Part shown: positions 37,601 through 52,600 of the stretch, in pieces
How the letters are laid out: every line of letters starts with the position of its first letter
Position numbering within the stretch: the stretch's first letter is position 1
Assembly: GCF_030867145.1 (NCBI RefSeq)
Contig: NC_134414.1
Coordinates: forward strand, 70,252,814 to 70,316,813
Source: Opisthocomus hoazin
Lineage: Eukaryota; Chordata; Aves; Opisthocomiformes; Opisthocomidae
DNA length: 64,000 bases
Direction of reading: 5' to 3'
Program-made: the position numbers and the translations under genes
The notes under the pieces: generated by a model
What the model saw: only the letters and a program-made list of their open reading frames with translations
Told to the model about the DNA's origin: nothing
Database searches by the model: none

Positions 37601-40600
37601 AAACGAGCAGCTGGTACTGGATTTTATCTGACATCTCCATTAGGGCCTGAGAGAAGCCGTAACCTAAAATCTGCCAAAGAACTCAACTGGAAGGAGCTGA
37701 AGCGGACGGTGGAGGGAAAGAAACAGGAACGTGCCAACTAAGGTAAGAATGGGGAGAAGGTTAAAGAGAGGAGTGAGTAGTTTATGTGAATTTACTCACA
37801 GTTCTTAAGGAGAAAAACTATGTGCACTGTCAGTAGGAGGTAACGCGCCGGCAGCTGGGCTGCACCCAGAAAAGCTCCACCACCGCAACCAGCAACCGGA
37901 ATCAGCTGCCCTGCAAACACCCCACCCGACCCGCAACAAAACGACTGACAGAGGGAATTCAGGGGAGACGAGCCACGACTGGCAAAGTCAGGCCACTTGT
38001 GTTTCGGAGCAGTAATGCTGTTACAGATCCCTGTTGCAAACTGGTTCGGGACAGGGATTCGCACAGAGAGTCATTTTCTAGAGATAAGGCCAAGGACAGA
38101 ATTTAAAGACAGCACCAAACAGGACCAGGAGGAGGCAGGATTTCTAAACCAACGGGTTAATTCTCTCTTCAAATCTGTTACTGCTATGTACTCCACGCTT
38201 CTTTTACAGCACAAGCAGCGCGGATGAGATGACACCAGCAACCAAGGAGCGCAGCAACAAGGCTGCACTGCTGTGGGTAAAAAGGAGCCTCAGAAGTGCT
38301 TCAGACCGTGTTTACTACTCGGGTCTTGTCCTTACCAGACGCCTCCTTTGTGTCAGCATCAAGAGATCTTAACAGGGTCTCAGTCTGCCACAAGCTGTCT
38401 GAAGATGGACTCATGCAGGCATGCTGAGGCCACGCTTATAATCTGCCGACACCAGAAGCTGCTTGGTCCCCAAAGCTGAACTCCCCACTGTGACTGCCCC
38501 ATGCACCTGGGACCGCCGGCCAAAGCCCCCGCAGCAACCACCACCCCCCATTTCCCAATTTAGGTTGATTTCTGTGCGTGGGTATTAAGCAAAGGAGCAG
38601 GGTAAGAACATAAAACCAGCACTAAAACTAGCAGCGTGCCACAATGCCTTCAGGCCTTTCAAAAACCTTAGGTATAAATAACAGAGCAGCAGCAAAGAAA
38701 CATCCTTCGGACCCAACGAAGCACAAAACAATAGCCGTACACAATGCCCGCGATACAGCCAGGACAAATGGGCACCATTAAGGCCAACAATTTATGGAGT
38801 GTTGTTTCTGCTGGTTTCTGATGTGAACAATAAACTAATCTGTCTGCATTAAGCAGTAGGACAGTGGACAGCTGTCATTTTCTGATCTCTGTATCCTAAT
38901 GGGTTACCTTAGTAACAGCCTTAAGCTGTCTGTTGCCATGGTGAATGAGGTCCATAATTGCTGCAACAGCCCTGGAGGTGTCAAAGTCATCTGCAAACGC
39001 AGCCTTCACGGTTACTTTTGTGTTGGCTAGCCTTCAAGAAGAGAAGGTAACTTTTAAGATAAGACAAACAAGAAGCCAGCAGTACGCCGAATTCATCAGC
39101 TATTCAGCCAGAGGGAGTCATCGAAAGGACACCGTCGTTTCCTTCCTAGCTGTCCTGTGATGGGCAATGCTACACAGATCAGGGAGAACACATCTTTCAG
39201 CTGCAAAGGGAAAAACTTGACGCATGTCGAAATCCAAAGTGCTGCATCCCTTCAATAAATACACGGTTAATCACAGGAACCAACAGCAGAGCAAGGCCTG
39301 CCTTAATTATTTAAAAACAGATGGAAAATGAGGTTGATACTAAGCACATTGACGATTTTGCTAAGTTATTTTTTTTCCAGCAGCCTGTTTTTCATGCTAA
39401 CGGCATGTTTCTCTTCCAAAGCCACACCACGTGCATGACTCCAGCGCCTGGCCAGCGATCTGACTCAGGGTCAGCCCAGCGTCCCACCAGCAGGAAGCCT
39501 CTGGGCAGCGGGCGCTGCTTCCCCATTTCCCAGGCGAGCCCAATCCCAGCCCCGTCCCAGCCCTAGGACTCTGCTCGGCTTGGCCCGGGTGGAGAGGTCT
39601 GGCGGGACCGCTCGTCTAACAATGCCAAAAGCCAGCAGGCAACCAGCACTCACCGCCGCAGGGCCGGTGCCACCTGCCACGGCCGCTGGGAGTGGGAGGA
39701 TGGGGACAGCAGCAGGAACAAGCGGCCAGCTGCAAACAGCTGCTGGCGGCGGGCTCTTGTATGTAGCCAGGCGAGCTGGACCTTGACAGCGCTGACCCAA
39801 GGGTGCTGCCTCATGGTAAAGCTTGGGGAATGGGGTTACCTGGGGAATCTCCAGCTATCCGAGCACCTCTGGGGCTCTCCCGAAGCCTGCTGTGCCTGTT
39901 CCCGAGTGCTTTTGCCTGGAATGTCAGCCTCCCCTCAGATATCAGACAGCTGCTGCTCTAACTCAGCAGCCCTCCCTGCAAGCTTCCCCCCTCTCCGCTG
40001 AATATCTACCACCTTCCTAATTAAGAGCTCTGTTTCATTTTGGTTGGTTTTACATCTACTGACACAGAAGTGGTACCCTCCCACATGCCCCCCACCGACA
40101 ACCCATTTCAACTTGCCCATGCGCCTCACGTCGCTCAGCCTTATCTCTCACCAGCAGGTCTCCTGCACCCTCCTGCTGAAGGGCTTGCTTTTGCCAAATA
40201 CCACGACGAGTTAATTCAGCTCCACTTCCCTGCAACGCGTTCCAGCGCCCCGTGCAAGCCTCAGCTCCCCGGCAGCGAGGTGCCTGCGCCGCAAGGAAGC
40301 CGGCTCTTGCTTAGGCAGCGTGGGCCACGTCCCCTCTGAGCCCACGTCCCAGCGCTGCTGCACGGACGTCGCTGCAGGGCACGCAACGCCCCTCCGGCCC
40401 CGGAGCGCTGCGCTCATCCTCTCAGCCTTGCACCCCGCACACAGCATGTCTCTCCCCTGGATGCTGATCCTATTTTCCTAAGGGACTCCAAAGAAGAGCC
40501 TCCTCATCACCATCAGGGTCACAAGCACCATCATTTCATAGCTTTGCCTTCTACAGCACCCAAGGGGGGTAAAGATATCTGTGTTAGGACAGGCACACTA

Positions 40601-43600
40601 GACAAACAGCACAGATTTTAAAAACACAATGAACTAAGCGTAGCAGACTATGAGGAAAAGCAGCTGTCTAGAAAAAGAAGAAAAAAAAAAAGCTGCCCTT
40701 GGTGAGGGCTGGCAGGGAAGACTGCTTCTCAGTCCTTCTTCTTGTCTTGCTTATTAAACAGAACCCAGAACACTACGCCATTCAGCCCTCTGAGCCTGTC
40801 AGCAAACTACTGCTCACACAATCACAATCTTTAAGATATAGGAGGTGCACTTACCTTTCCCACAGTATGTCTTCTCTAACAGGGTCACATACCAGCTGTC
40901 CTTTTATATACGCATTTGCGTCTCTAACAAATGAGGAGATTGCCTGAAGAAGATGCTTTGCATCATCCATGCTCTCATCACTAAATTCTACAGCTAAGAA
41001 AAAAAAAAATTATTCGGGCATTAATAGAGAGGATGTTGTCTGTCATACACAGGAACAATATTCTGACATGAAGTCATTCCAAGAAAAGTTTGTTATTACT
41101 TGTCATAGCAAACTTCTCTTACCATTAACTGCATATTTAATTAAAAACTCCATTCTTCATGTGCACTAGGTGAATTAAATCAATACAAAAGACAACCAGT
41201 ACATATGACAAAGTATAAACTACTGGAAAGGCATCAGACTGATTCAAAAAGTGTCCAGAAGCTGACCGAAGCAACAGCTACTTAATTTAAATTTTTGGTT
41301 TTTTATTTATTATTTACTCTCTCTCTGTGAAGTTATTACCCAAAAGCATTTGGATTGGATATATTCCTAAGCATCCCTCCAGATTTAAGTTGGGAACACC
41401 TAGCTTTGATCTCATCCCTAATTTTGCTCCTATTCTAACTGAGGTAAGCAGGATCTGTATTTGGAGATCTCCAAAGAGACCTAACCCTCACCACTGACTC
41501 TGTGAGATACAGGCAGTTACAGTTAAAGGGCTACTTCACCAGCTTCTGGAATCTAGATGGACCTAAAGTTTTGCAGTCTAGATCTGCGCTAGATATACAA
41601 TTCTCTCACGATATCAAAGCTAAGCTGACCATATAAATTTTTGAAGGTGGCTATTAGAGAAAATACAAATTGCTAAAACTCTTTAGGGCATGTCTGGGAT
41701 GGGGTTCATCACACCCAACTTACATGCTTACATCTAAGCCTCTTACAGCCGCTGGAAAGAAAGATAAAACCTTAAGGTAAATGATTCATGGCATCCTCAG
41801 CAGAGCTCTGCTTCACGATGAGGTCTGCTATACCCTAACCCTACAGCGCTTCTCCTCCACCCACCGGAACAACGACATTAGTCCCCCCACTAACATGGCA
41901 TCCACGCGCATGGACACCCTTCACGGCAGTCAGCGGGCCTCCAGCTTCGGCAGGCAACTGCGCTTCGAGAGCTGCCAGCATCCGCTTCTCAGGGCCAAGC
42001 AGGCTCCTCTCGCTTTTCCTGCGCCCTCAGAAGCGGGTTCTGGACTGGCCCCTGGCACTTTCACTGCGAGCTGCCATCAGCGAGAGGCAATTTCTTTATT
42101 TGTACAATAACACGCAATCTTCTGCAGAAGGGCACTGGGACCCCACACAAGACAGCTCACCCGACTTCGGTGGAAGCTGTGTCCACCCAGGACAGGCCTA
42201 AGTTTAAACGCATTCCTTCCCACAGCATCACACCAGAGCTGATTACTCGAATCACAGTGCCGCTCGTAGCCAGTGCGCTATCGCCTCAGCATTTTAGGCC
42301 TGACCTCTGCACTAAGGTGCACCCAAACTACAGCTTGCAGCGTATTCCTCATCTCACCAGCACCGAGCATCACGTGTAGTTTCCATGCTAATCTCACCTC
42401 TGGTCTGTGCACGTTATAACCGACTGCTGTGTGCAATTACCCAACGCAGACTCTTTAGAGCAGACAGTCTGAGCAAGGGGACAGATCTTAGAGGGCAGAA
42501 GAAGCCAGATGTGAGACCTGATCTCTGTTCCATTAGCCTAAATCCCCAAGAAGCCAAACTGTTTAAACAGACTTTCCGTAGGATTTATCCCAATATAAAT
42601 AAGGCATAAGTCTGGACCTGTATTTGTCAGATTTTCCACTTGTGCATAATTAAAAATCTGCCTTACTGCCTCATTAACACTGCTTTTAAAATTCAGCTTT
42701 ACTCAGCTTTTAAAGAGACCGATCTACAGACCTCTAGAAAACAGTGAGATATTGAAAGAGATCATTTATATCCACCAAGATTACTCAACTGATTACCCTG
42801 GTTACAGGAACTCCACGAGGAATACTGGATGAAAGTTTATCCTGATGAAGCCTGCTTTGATTAAAGCCATTCTTCTTCCCCCATTCACGGCGTTCTCCTA
42901 AACCACTGCCTGCAGGCATTGCAAACCCACAGCGCGGCACAGGCAAGCCCGGCTCTGTAATCATCTTCACGGTACCCCCTACTCCTTCCCTCCTTTGCCA
43001 CCGAGGGCATTGTTGCTTCATCATCAAATTACAAAACATACGTTTATTAGCACCAATGAGTAATTAAAGACCAGAGGGACCAAAATGTTACAGTTCACTC
43101 AGGTTCACAAAATAACGGGAGCGGTTCTGGTGACCAGGAGAGCATTTTGGGGACAGAGCCCCTCCGCCTAACTGCAAAAGCAAAGGCGCTGCCCATCAGA
43201 CGCAAGAGGAAAAGCAGTGCCTCCCAGCGGGGTCCCGCAGGGCTTCGGAGCTGGCACCTCCCCTGTTGAGCTGCAGCCAGAAGCAGCCTGACAGGCGTGT
43301 TGGTGTTTGGGCACCACGCTGCTGCCTGCAACACCATGGAGAGACCTTTCCCCGACAGCCCCAGGTGGGCCGAAGGGTGGTCATTCAGGCCAAGGAGGAG
43401 ACAGCCAGAGACATCAGCCAAAGCAGAAGGCCCGGCTCACCACCACTGCCCCAGAGCCCAGCTCAGCCCCAAGCAGCTCTGCCCCACTGGCAGAGAGAGC
43501 GATGGAGTGGAGGGGGTCCCTGCAAAGACACGCTGCAGAAGGGCGATGTCCTGCTGCAAAGCCCTATCCCAGGCAGGGACGGCAGGAACCATCGCCAACA

Positions 43601-46600
43601 GCTTTAGGCTGCGAAAACCTTTTTAGGAACAAAGAGAAGGCGCTTGGGATCTCGCTTCTCACAAAAACACTTCACAGAATCATAGAATCATTAAGGTTGG
43701 AAAAGACCTCTAAGATCATCAAGTCCAACCGTCAACCCAGCGCCACCATGGGGACACAAACCGACAGGCTGCACAGCAAACGCCTGGCTCAGCGGGGACT
43801 GACTCTGGCTCCGTATCGACCAGTGAGCAACCGCACCCGGCCTCGTATGGTGGTGGAGATGGCAAGCGCAGCAGAGCTTTGAGCATTCCTCGCCTGCCGA
43901 CGGGCTTACCGGCACCATACTCTGACATAGCACCATGGTATCCCTTCATCAAAGCCACCCACGTTTGCAGAGGCAGCCCTCTGTTTTTATCACAGGGAGG
44001 TGTTTAACCTAGAAGCTAGGCAAAAAGAGGGTCACATCCTTCTCGCAGAGGGTCAGATGCGGCCAGCTGAGCGGAAGGCTGCAGGGCTCCAGTGTCGTTC
44101 CTTGCCCCGAGGCAAGCTTCAAAACTGCCATTTGGCTTTTGTTTACAGGACAAACATATATATGATAGTTTTGTAGGTGTCAGCCTTTTTCCTTCTTTTG
44201 TTTTAAACACACATTTGTTCAAGACTCCCAAGTGCCCCCAGCTTCAGCCTGGGAACCATTTATGTGTGCACAACACATTTCACCTCGTGACAGAGCCCCA
44301 GAGGGAGCACTGGGGGTGCCACTGTCCTGCAGCATCACCCCAAAACAGCCAGTCATGCCACCCTCCCACCACCTCACCCTGGCGCCTGCCACCTCCCCAG
44401 CTCCAAACAGGGGTCTGTTCCACAGCAAACCTCCTGCCCGGATCTGCTCCCCCCTTCCTACCGTGGTGAGGGCAGCAGCTAGTAACCAGCAGTCTCTTTA
44501 TTCTCCCATGCTTTGAAATACTTCAGGAATACACAGTATTCCCGATGCCCTCAGCTGCCTTAGGAGAGAGAGGGTCCACCAGGAAGATCAGACGGGTGGC
44601 TCCTGCAAGCAGCTAGAGGTACTGACGATCAAAGAGACTTCTCAGTCCAAGGACTACGTGTCTGATGGACACTATCAAAGCCACAGAGCCTTAACCACGC
44701 CAGCTCTCCCAGTCACACTGCTCAAGGTGCTGTATCTGAGGCAGCTGGAGGTCCACCGAAATAACATAGCAGGCATTTCCCTGTGCTCCACCATTCCCTT
44801 ACCATGCCAGGACAGCCAGCAAGCCAGATGACCTGGCAGTGGTTAGGAACTACCATCTGCTTTTGGCAGGCCCCGACAAACCGGTAAAAACACTGTCTGT
44901 ATGAAAAACTCTTCCAGTTCAAAGTAGTGTCTGCCTGCTGGAATCACCACGGGATAGACAGGGAAGCTGACAAAACCTCCCCACCGGCACCATTTGCCAG
45001 GCTAAGATGATCGTTAGGTTATCAAGCGCTGGTATAAGCGAGCTGCACCGCACCACAGAACTGCTTGAACACTCAGTAACTCCACGGGACGAAAATGGTA
45101 AAACAGCAGGGAGACAAAAAGTTATTAGCAAGCCCTTGTCATACCCTATGGGAGTAAAAGGCAAAGCTCTACCTAGATACACTCCAGAAACAGGTGATCA
45201 TGACTGAAATACAAGCAACTGCAACAGATGCAAATCAGAGATGGAGGTAATTCATTAATTGAAAGTGCAATTAACTGAGAGTCACAATTAACTGCAGCTC
45301 AGGAAGGTATTTAGACGAATGGTTAAGTACCACCCTCGGTAAAGATGCTTTTCTAAAGGAGAGCGCAAGAGCAGCCCCGCAGAGCATCACCCCCCTCCCA
45401 CCGGCCAGCGGGCCCCGCGCGGTCGCTGGCTGGGCACACGTGCCTGCCACCTGGAAAGCCACGCACATCTCGCCAGATACGGGGTTTTTTCCTTACCTGA
45501 GCTGTATCTGCTGCGCAAACAAAACATCCTGAATTGATCCGACGAAAATTTCTTCAGGAAATCCTAAACTCCACTCACAGAAAGACAGCGTCAGCATGAT
45601 ATCAAACAATGTCCTCAGGAGTTGTTCCACCCACACACACTAGTTTCACACTGTGTTTCAGGCAAACTAACATGACAGATAACCTATCTTTGTAGTTTGT
45701 TAGGCATAAAGCTTTAAACTGTAACACTGGTTTAAGTGTAAACTAAATAAAAATCTAATTCCATATAAGATAGATGTGCGTACATATATACAAGATATAA
45801 ATATACATACAATGTGAAATATAAGACAGTTAAAAAGTATTTTGTAATTACAACCAAACATACACTGTATAAAGACCTTTGCAAAAAAAACAAACTCAAA
45901 TTTCCAGACTAAGACTGGAATACAGTCTTGCAGGAAATGACAGCTTCTGACTTTTACAAACTTTAAGAAAAAAAGAAAGATTTCTTGTAAAAGAAAGGAA
46001 GTGTACTTTTTTATGAGACTAGAATATGAAGGAAAACAGGGAGTGAGTAAAAATAACTTTTTTTTATATTGCTAGAATTTATCTGTGTTAATTATGAAAC
46101 CTCATTAATCTCACCCTAACATTTATCTAGCTTTACTATTACTACTTGCGTAAAGTTAATTTACAGTAACACTATAAAGCACTATTTAAACGCTTGGAAG
46201 GTATACTGATAAAACATTTAATCACTTCCAACTCTGTTCTCAGCAAGGCTGGACACTGCGGCAGACTGACTGTGAACACTGCATTCCTGCTTTTCTTTTT
46301 TTTTTTAATTTGCAAATTGCTGATGGTAAATTTGTAACACCGAACTGCCACTGAAATAGAAATCATAAGAAGTTACTACAGGTGAGAAAATATGGAAAGT
46401 GTCATTTGGTTAAAGATGCACATTTTGAAATTTAGCTTCTGCTACCAGACTAAACCAGCCTGACCACTGCAGGTAGCAAAGCATCAGCAAGGTGCCATCT
46501 CTCAAGTGAAAACAGAAACAATCGAGGCAATCAGGGCAAGCTAGATGGAGAAACAGACAGTGATACTGTTTGCTTTGGTGGGTGGGTTTGGTGTTTGTTT

Positions 46601-49600
46601 TTAAAATTCTGTATAACTGAGTGTACCCAATGTGCCCAGAAGCATTACGGTAATATACAGAGGTAGAACAACATGAGTAAAGTACCAAAATAAATCTGAA
46701 TTTGGGAAAAGACCATCCAGATTGGAAAAACCAACTCTGCGTTTCATTAAAAAATGGAGCACAGAGAAAATATCACTGCTTTTTCAAAGCAGGTTGCCCA
46801 GCCATGCGTTACTCCAATGGGCTTGAGTTTGGGGTCAAAATTTATAGCTACTTAAAAAAATTGGAGAAGGTGACAAGGGGGAGGGAAGACGGGGCAGCTG
46901 GATGGGGAGGATGCAGGGCAGCCATGCCCAGGTGACGGCCTGGAACGCAGACGGCTGCCAGCGGGACCAAGGGAATGCCGCAGGCACCGTCCCGCTGGGG
47001 CTCCCCTCTTTCAGAGTGGGCATAAAAACTCCTATGCAAGGCTTGACTTTCAAGACGCAGGAAGAAGTTTCACTGGACTGAAGAACCACTTACAGGGCAG
47101 GATTAATAGTTGTTAGCTGTGTCTAAGGACAGACATTAGCACAAGGGAAGAGAGGCAGGTCTGAAGCCTCGGTTTTCTCAACAGAGAGAACTCTCACTGC
47201 AGACGTGGAGGGAAACATTTCTATACATTATTTTTAACTGCATGTATTGCATTTGTGGTCATTTCTCCACCCTGTCCCCAACGTCTGCTGAGACGTGGGA
47301 AATTTCTGTGAAAACTGTAAGCCACGGGTAATTTTCCTGGAGGAGACAGGGCTTAACTGTACCCACACAGCATCAGGAGAATTAAGCACAACGCGGCTCA
47401 TAATGAACTTCTTTTTAAAGGGATTTTAATTATGTCTTCCAAGAGGGCAAAGGGGAACATACGTGCGGAAACAGCCTCTCAAGCTTGGTCTAAAGGAAGG
47501 AAGTGACCCATTTGCAGCAACAGGCGTCAGCCATCCCGGGAGCCACCCTAGCAGCAAGCGCAGCTGTACTGCACGTGCGCAGCAGAGAAACCCAGTGCCA
47601 GGCTGCGCCAAAGCATCTGGGATACAGTCACACAGGACGTGTTCACGTGGCTCACGGGTACCAAAAGACAAAGCTCTCTGTGCATCAGCAAGATGACCAT
47701 ATAAAAATTAAGGAGAAGACAAGAGACGGCTGGCACTGCGCAGCTGCAGGACACCCAGCAGCTTCCTGACAACACGCTGACGCTATGTCCCATTTCACCT
47801 ATGCAGAACAAGGAAAAAGATTCGCTCTGCTCTAAGTCCCAAAAGCATTTGCACTATTGAGAGCAGAGAGACGAGAACCCACTGCCGCAGAATAGAATCA
47901 CTCGGGCTGGAAAAGATCCTTCAGATTGCCGAGTCCAACTGCAAACCTGCAACACAGAGTATTTGGCACACATGCTGCTCCAACAAACCCTCTCAGCTCA
48001 GCGAGATCCACGGTATAAGCAAACCCTGAGTCCGAGCAGGTTTCCTACACCCAGACCCGCACTAACAGGCACAGCAGCACTACAGAAACACTCCGCTCCA
48101 GGTCTTTCACAGCAGCACAAGCACACTCTCCAGTGTTTTCTCAAAAGAGGGCTGTGGTTAATATTTACATATTACAAACATACAGTGCTTCAATTCAGAA
48201 AAATAGATTACCTTAATTGTTACGTAGTTTTTTAATGACTTGGACATTTTTTCTTGACTTCCTTTAACATGCAAATGCCCTATAACAACAAAAAAAATTA
48301 ATCAGGATAAATGAGCTTGCTTCTGAATGTGGAGTGAATGAGAAAACGTGCACTGAGACACTGGAAACGCTGGAGGCAGCATGTGCTGTGATGGATATGT
48401 GCCAACCATTTCAATGCAACATGTAACATCTTTTTCAATAGCTTTGCCTACAGTCCTGCACACCTCTCCATCCTCAACTTTGGCTGGGTGAGTTTTAAAA
48501 CACAGGAAAAGAAATTCCAAAAAGAACAAAACAAACAAAACACCACACTAAACATCAAAACACCATCACCATGACCAGAGGCATTAATAAGGAAAAAAAG
48601 TGTTCCTGCTCAGAACTGACTAAACAAACTGATAAAAAAAAGCAAGCAAGCAAATACTTTTCAGTCTTCGCAGAAGAGTACTTTACATGTTACTCTTGAC
48701 TTTCCAGAAATATTTTAAGACTTTTAAAGATCTTCCAGTGATCTCACATTACAATATTCTTGAAACTCAAACAATTTTCTGTACTTACTATTTGCTGGTG
48801 GCTGTTACACTATTTTTTTTTAATGCAAAAGTTTATTGTACTGGTTAAAAATAGCTTAAGTGTAAAATAAATATTCTGCACATTCCCTATTTCTCCAGAC
48901 TTCACGAGACTGAGAAAAAGAAGCGGGAGGGAGGGATGAAGCCATGATGCCTAACTTGAATTAGCTTATTTAAAAATGCAATCTCTGAGCATTGCTACAG
49001 CTTTCAATAGCCGCACGGACTGTCAGTTTGCAGGGCTGTGGTACAGGAAAGAGGCAGTGACCATCTCCACTGCATTTAGGAGAGCACGTAGAGCTCGGCT
49101 TCAGGACTGAAAGTTCTGTCAAAGCAAGACAGCAGATGGGCAACCTCGTGCTGTACGCTCCCAGGCCTCGTCCGTGCTAGCTGCACAGCACCAGAGAGGT
49201 GCCGAACACGCCGCCAACGAAAGACCACCCAGCATCACTTCAGAAATGTTGTCAAAACCCTTAATTGGCTTCTCCTAATAAAACAGTAATCCTGTAAGTT
49301 ACTGAGCACCTACAACTAACATGCAATTTTCAGGCCCTTCATGACCTGCAGAATCCAGAATTAATCGTACTTAGAGGCAGATTTTACAGCACAAACTTTT
49401 CTTACTCTTTAATACCACATCAGCACTCTGCATTCTTTCAGCTTAGCAGCGCAGCGTTACCTCAGAGCACTCCGCACGGACAACCTCTGATCATGCTTCT
49501 GCTTTTGCAAAAGGTGGTGGCAGAGGTGGCATTTTCTCGCTCAGCAGCCCAAGCAGCTGCCTGAATTTTGTGCTACTCTCCACACAGCGCTGCTTTTGCA

Positions 49601-52600
49601 GCCTTGCGTGGAACACTGTCTCTTGCACAAGTGGATAAAATCCCCTTTACGCTCATCCGGACACAAAAGCAATACGCTCAGGCCTGGTGAACGACCATGA
49701 GAAGCATCTGGTTTCACTTCTCGGCTATTTCTGCCAATGATTCCATGTAGCGGGGCTTCTCCATAAGAGGGCTACCTCTGGTCCTACCCCGACCACCTGG
49801 AAATTTAAGTTCACACAACACAGTCTATGGAGAGTAGGAAAGAATCCAGAGATCTACGGATACAGAACCAGTTACAGCAGAAACCTATGATCAAACCAAA
49901 AATCTCATTTTCATCGTATTTGTCCCACCTGCTAGCTGGTGAGGCCATTTTCACCACTGCCTGGTTAAACTCAGGGCCCTCAATCAGAACACTCGGGCTG
50001 TCAGAGGCACTGGACACCCACGGCTCTCACAACTCAAGTAAAACCCACACACAAACTTCTCCTGGGAGAAGGGGAAGAGCCTGGGTACGATCATTTTTTT
50101 TTCTTTTGCAAAGGTGCCTAAATATTGACTGACTTAACTTTAGACAGCCAAGCTTAAAATAGTTGGATTGTGTTTTCCTAATACGGTACAGGTACCATCT
50201 GAATTTGAAATAATACTCCTCTTCAAGACTTTCAGCACTTAGAATGATTTCATTGAAGAATCACAAAATACAAGGATTTTCGTAACTTTGTCTTGGCGCT
50301 CTTCCCAGAGTACAAGCAGTCTAAAAATAAAGTCCTTATAAGAAGATTTATCCCCAGTGCAGGGATTTTCTTCCTCTAATGGGGATTGCTCCTCCAATTC
50401 TGAGCCTGCTAAAATTCTGAAGTCTGTTACCAGAATAAATTGTTTCTGAAGCCAATTCATTTGCCCTAAATAATTCACACTATCGTCCTCCAGCAAGGTT
50501 TTTTAACTTAATGAATGTAATCTGTCAGCTCCTAGAGAACCTCAGTGTACAAATTGCCCTTGAAATTGAGGTCTTTTTTTTTAAAAAAGAAAAAAAAGAA
50601 AACCTGCCTCCTCTTTATTTAGTTAGTTTCAAGAAATATTTCCCCTGTAGTTTCAATTCCAAGCTTGAATAGTCAGATTCAGTGGTTTTCAAGAGAAGGC
50701 TCCACCTGGCAGTAACCAGTGCATCTCAGCGGAAGCACAAAGAATTCCCTAGCACTTTGGGAGCAAAGCAGACCCTGGAGGATGCACCAGCCTCTGCACA
50801 ATTGCTATTGATTTATAACAGGCCCTACACTGGGAACTGAAACTCGGATTCAATATTTATTCTGTACAGTGCCAATATACTTCTCAAAAAAGAAAGCCCA
50901 AGTAACTCCCAGAGCATACACGGGCTTAACTCTGCATCTCTTACTCAGGGAAGCAGCTCAGAGAGTTCACCAAGACATCCTGCACAAACCACTGACCAGC
51001 AAGAAGAGAGACAGCAGATCTGAACCTGACTTTCTACTGACTTCAGTTCTTTGGAGACCATCCAGAACCACCAGGACTGCAACAGGAAGAAGAACAAGTT
51101 TCAAGATTTCCATCAACAGGAACAGCGCTAGTACCATCAGACAACAGCGTAGTTCAGGGCACCGTACAGCACAAACTTCACTGAAGCAATACAGTGCACA
51201 GGCAGCAAGGCGCAGTTCTACTACACAATGCCAGGCAGTATCATAGGCTGAAGGCCAAGCAAGTAAAAGACACTTAGGTACAGTTTAGTTGGGCATAGCC
51301 AGGGAGGTCATGTCTGGGAGGAAGAGACAAGGTCTGTGACACCTATGGGCTGCACCAACACCGAGTCACTCCCATGCCATAGGAAAGCAGAGAGACGCTG
51401 AAGCTGGTCAGAGCACTAGAGAGGGTTAAGGGACCACAGGGACGAGACTCATTGTCTCCACTTTTCTACAGAACCAATGAAGGCTGCGAGGGGACCTTAT
51501 AAATGCTTATAAATATCTCAAGGGTGGGTGTCAGGAGGATGGGGCCAAGCTCTTTTCAGTGGTGCCCAGCGACAGGACAAGGGGCAGTGGGCACAAACTG
51601 AAGCACAGGAAGTTCCGTCTGAACACGAGGAAGAACTTCTTCCCTCTGAGGGTGACGGAGCACTGGAACAGGCTGCCCAGGGAGGTTGTGGAGTCTCCTT
51701 CTCTGGAGATATTCAAGACCCGCCTGGAGAAGGTCCTGTGCAGCGTGCTGTAGGTGACCCTGCTTTGGCAGGGTGATTGGACCAGATGACCCACAGAGGT
51801 CCCTTCCAACCCCCACCATTCTATGATTCTGTGATGGGCGAGAGTGACTTTACTAGCCCACAGATGTCACAGACCTCCTTGTCTCTACCCACCAGCAACC
51901 TCATTGACCATGCCTGACCAGAGTAGACCAAAGCATCTGACTCAATTGCTCTTCAGCATGAATCTTGTTTCTCACATCCATCGCTAGGTGTAATGCTACC
52001 AGTGGATAAAAAAAGCTTCCCAGCAAAATTTAAATAGCTACAGGTACATGAATTGTGCACATGGAATGTCCAGTGATTGGCTGCTGCAGCGGAGCGTCTC
52101 CCTGCAAGGCTTCCCTCGCATTTCAAAGCATGCAAAACGTCCCAGCTCAGACATTTCTCTGCAGGATCACCACTTAATGAACTTTCTTGGTTCATCAATT
52201 CATGTATCTTAGCATTCTTTCCATTCTTGTTTTCCAGTAGTACAAATGTCTTTTCTTATCATCATTAAAAGCCTTTCAACAGTTACAAACACAGGATATT
52301 TTATTTTGCATGCTACTGAAAACTTCTTTTTAAGCCCACAAGCAACTGGTGCTAAGAGACTTTGGAGAACAAGACTGGTGTACTCTAATCTCAATGCTTT
52401 TAAAATGTTGCAGTCAGCTACCTGCCCACCTGCCACCTCCACTCCCTGCCTTCAGATACTGCGGGTTCTGATCCTAAGACAGCAGGAATTTCTGGTTTTA
52501 GGAGGACTGCATAAACACATACAGAAAATATCAACTATTCCCACCCTCCTTCTGCAGGACCGTTCCAGACAAAAGACAATGAAAAAGAAAGCCTATCACA

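Noticed and set aside
43307..43882. 191-codon open frame on +
   Set aside because: GC-rich intronic sequence that runs through a CR1 tail; no family resemblance.
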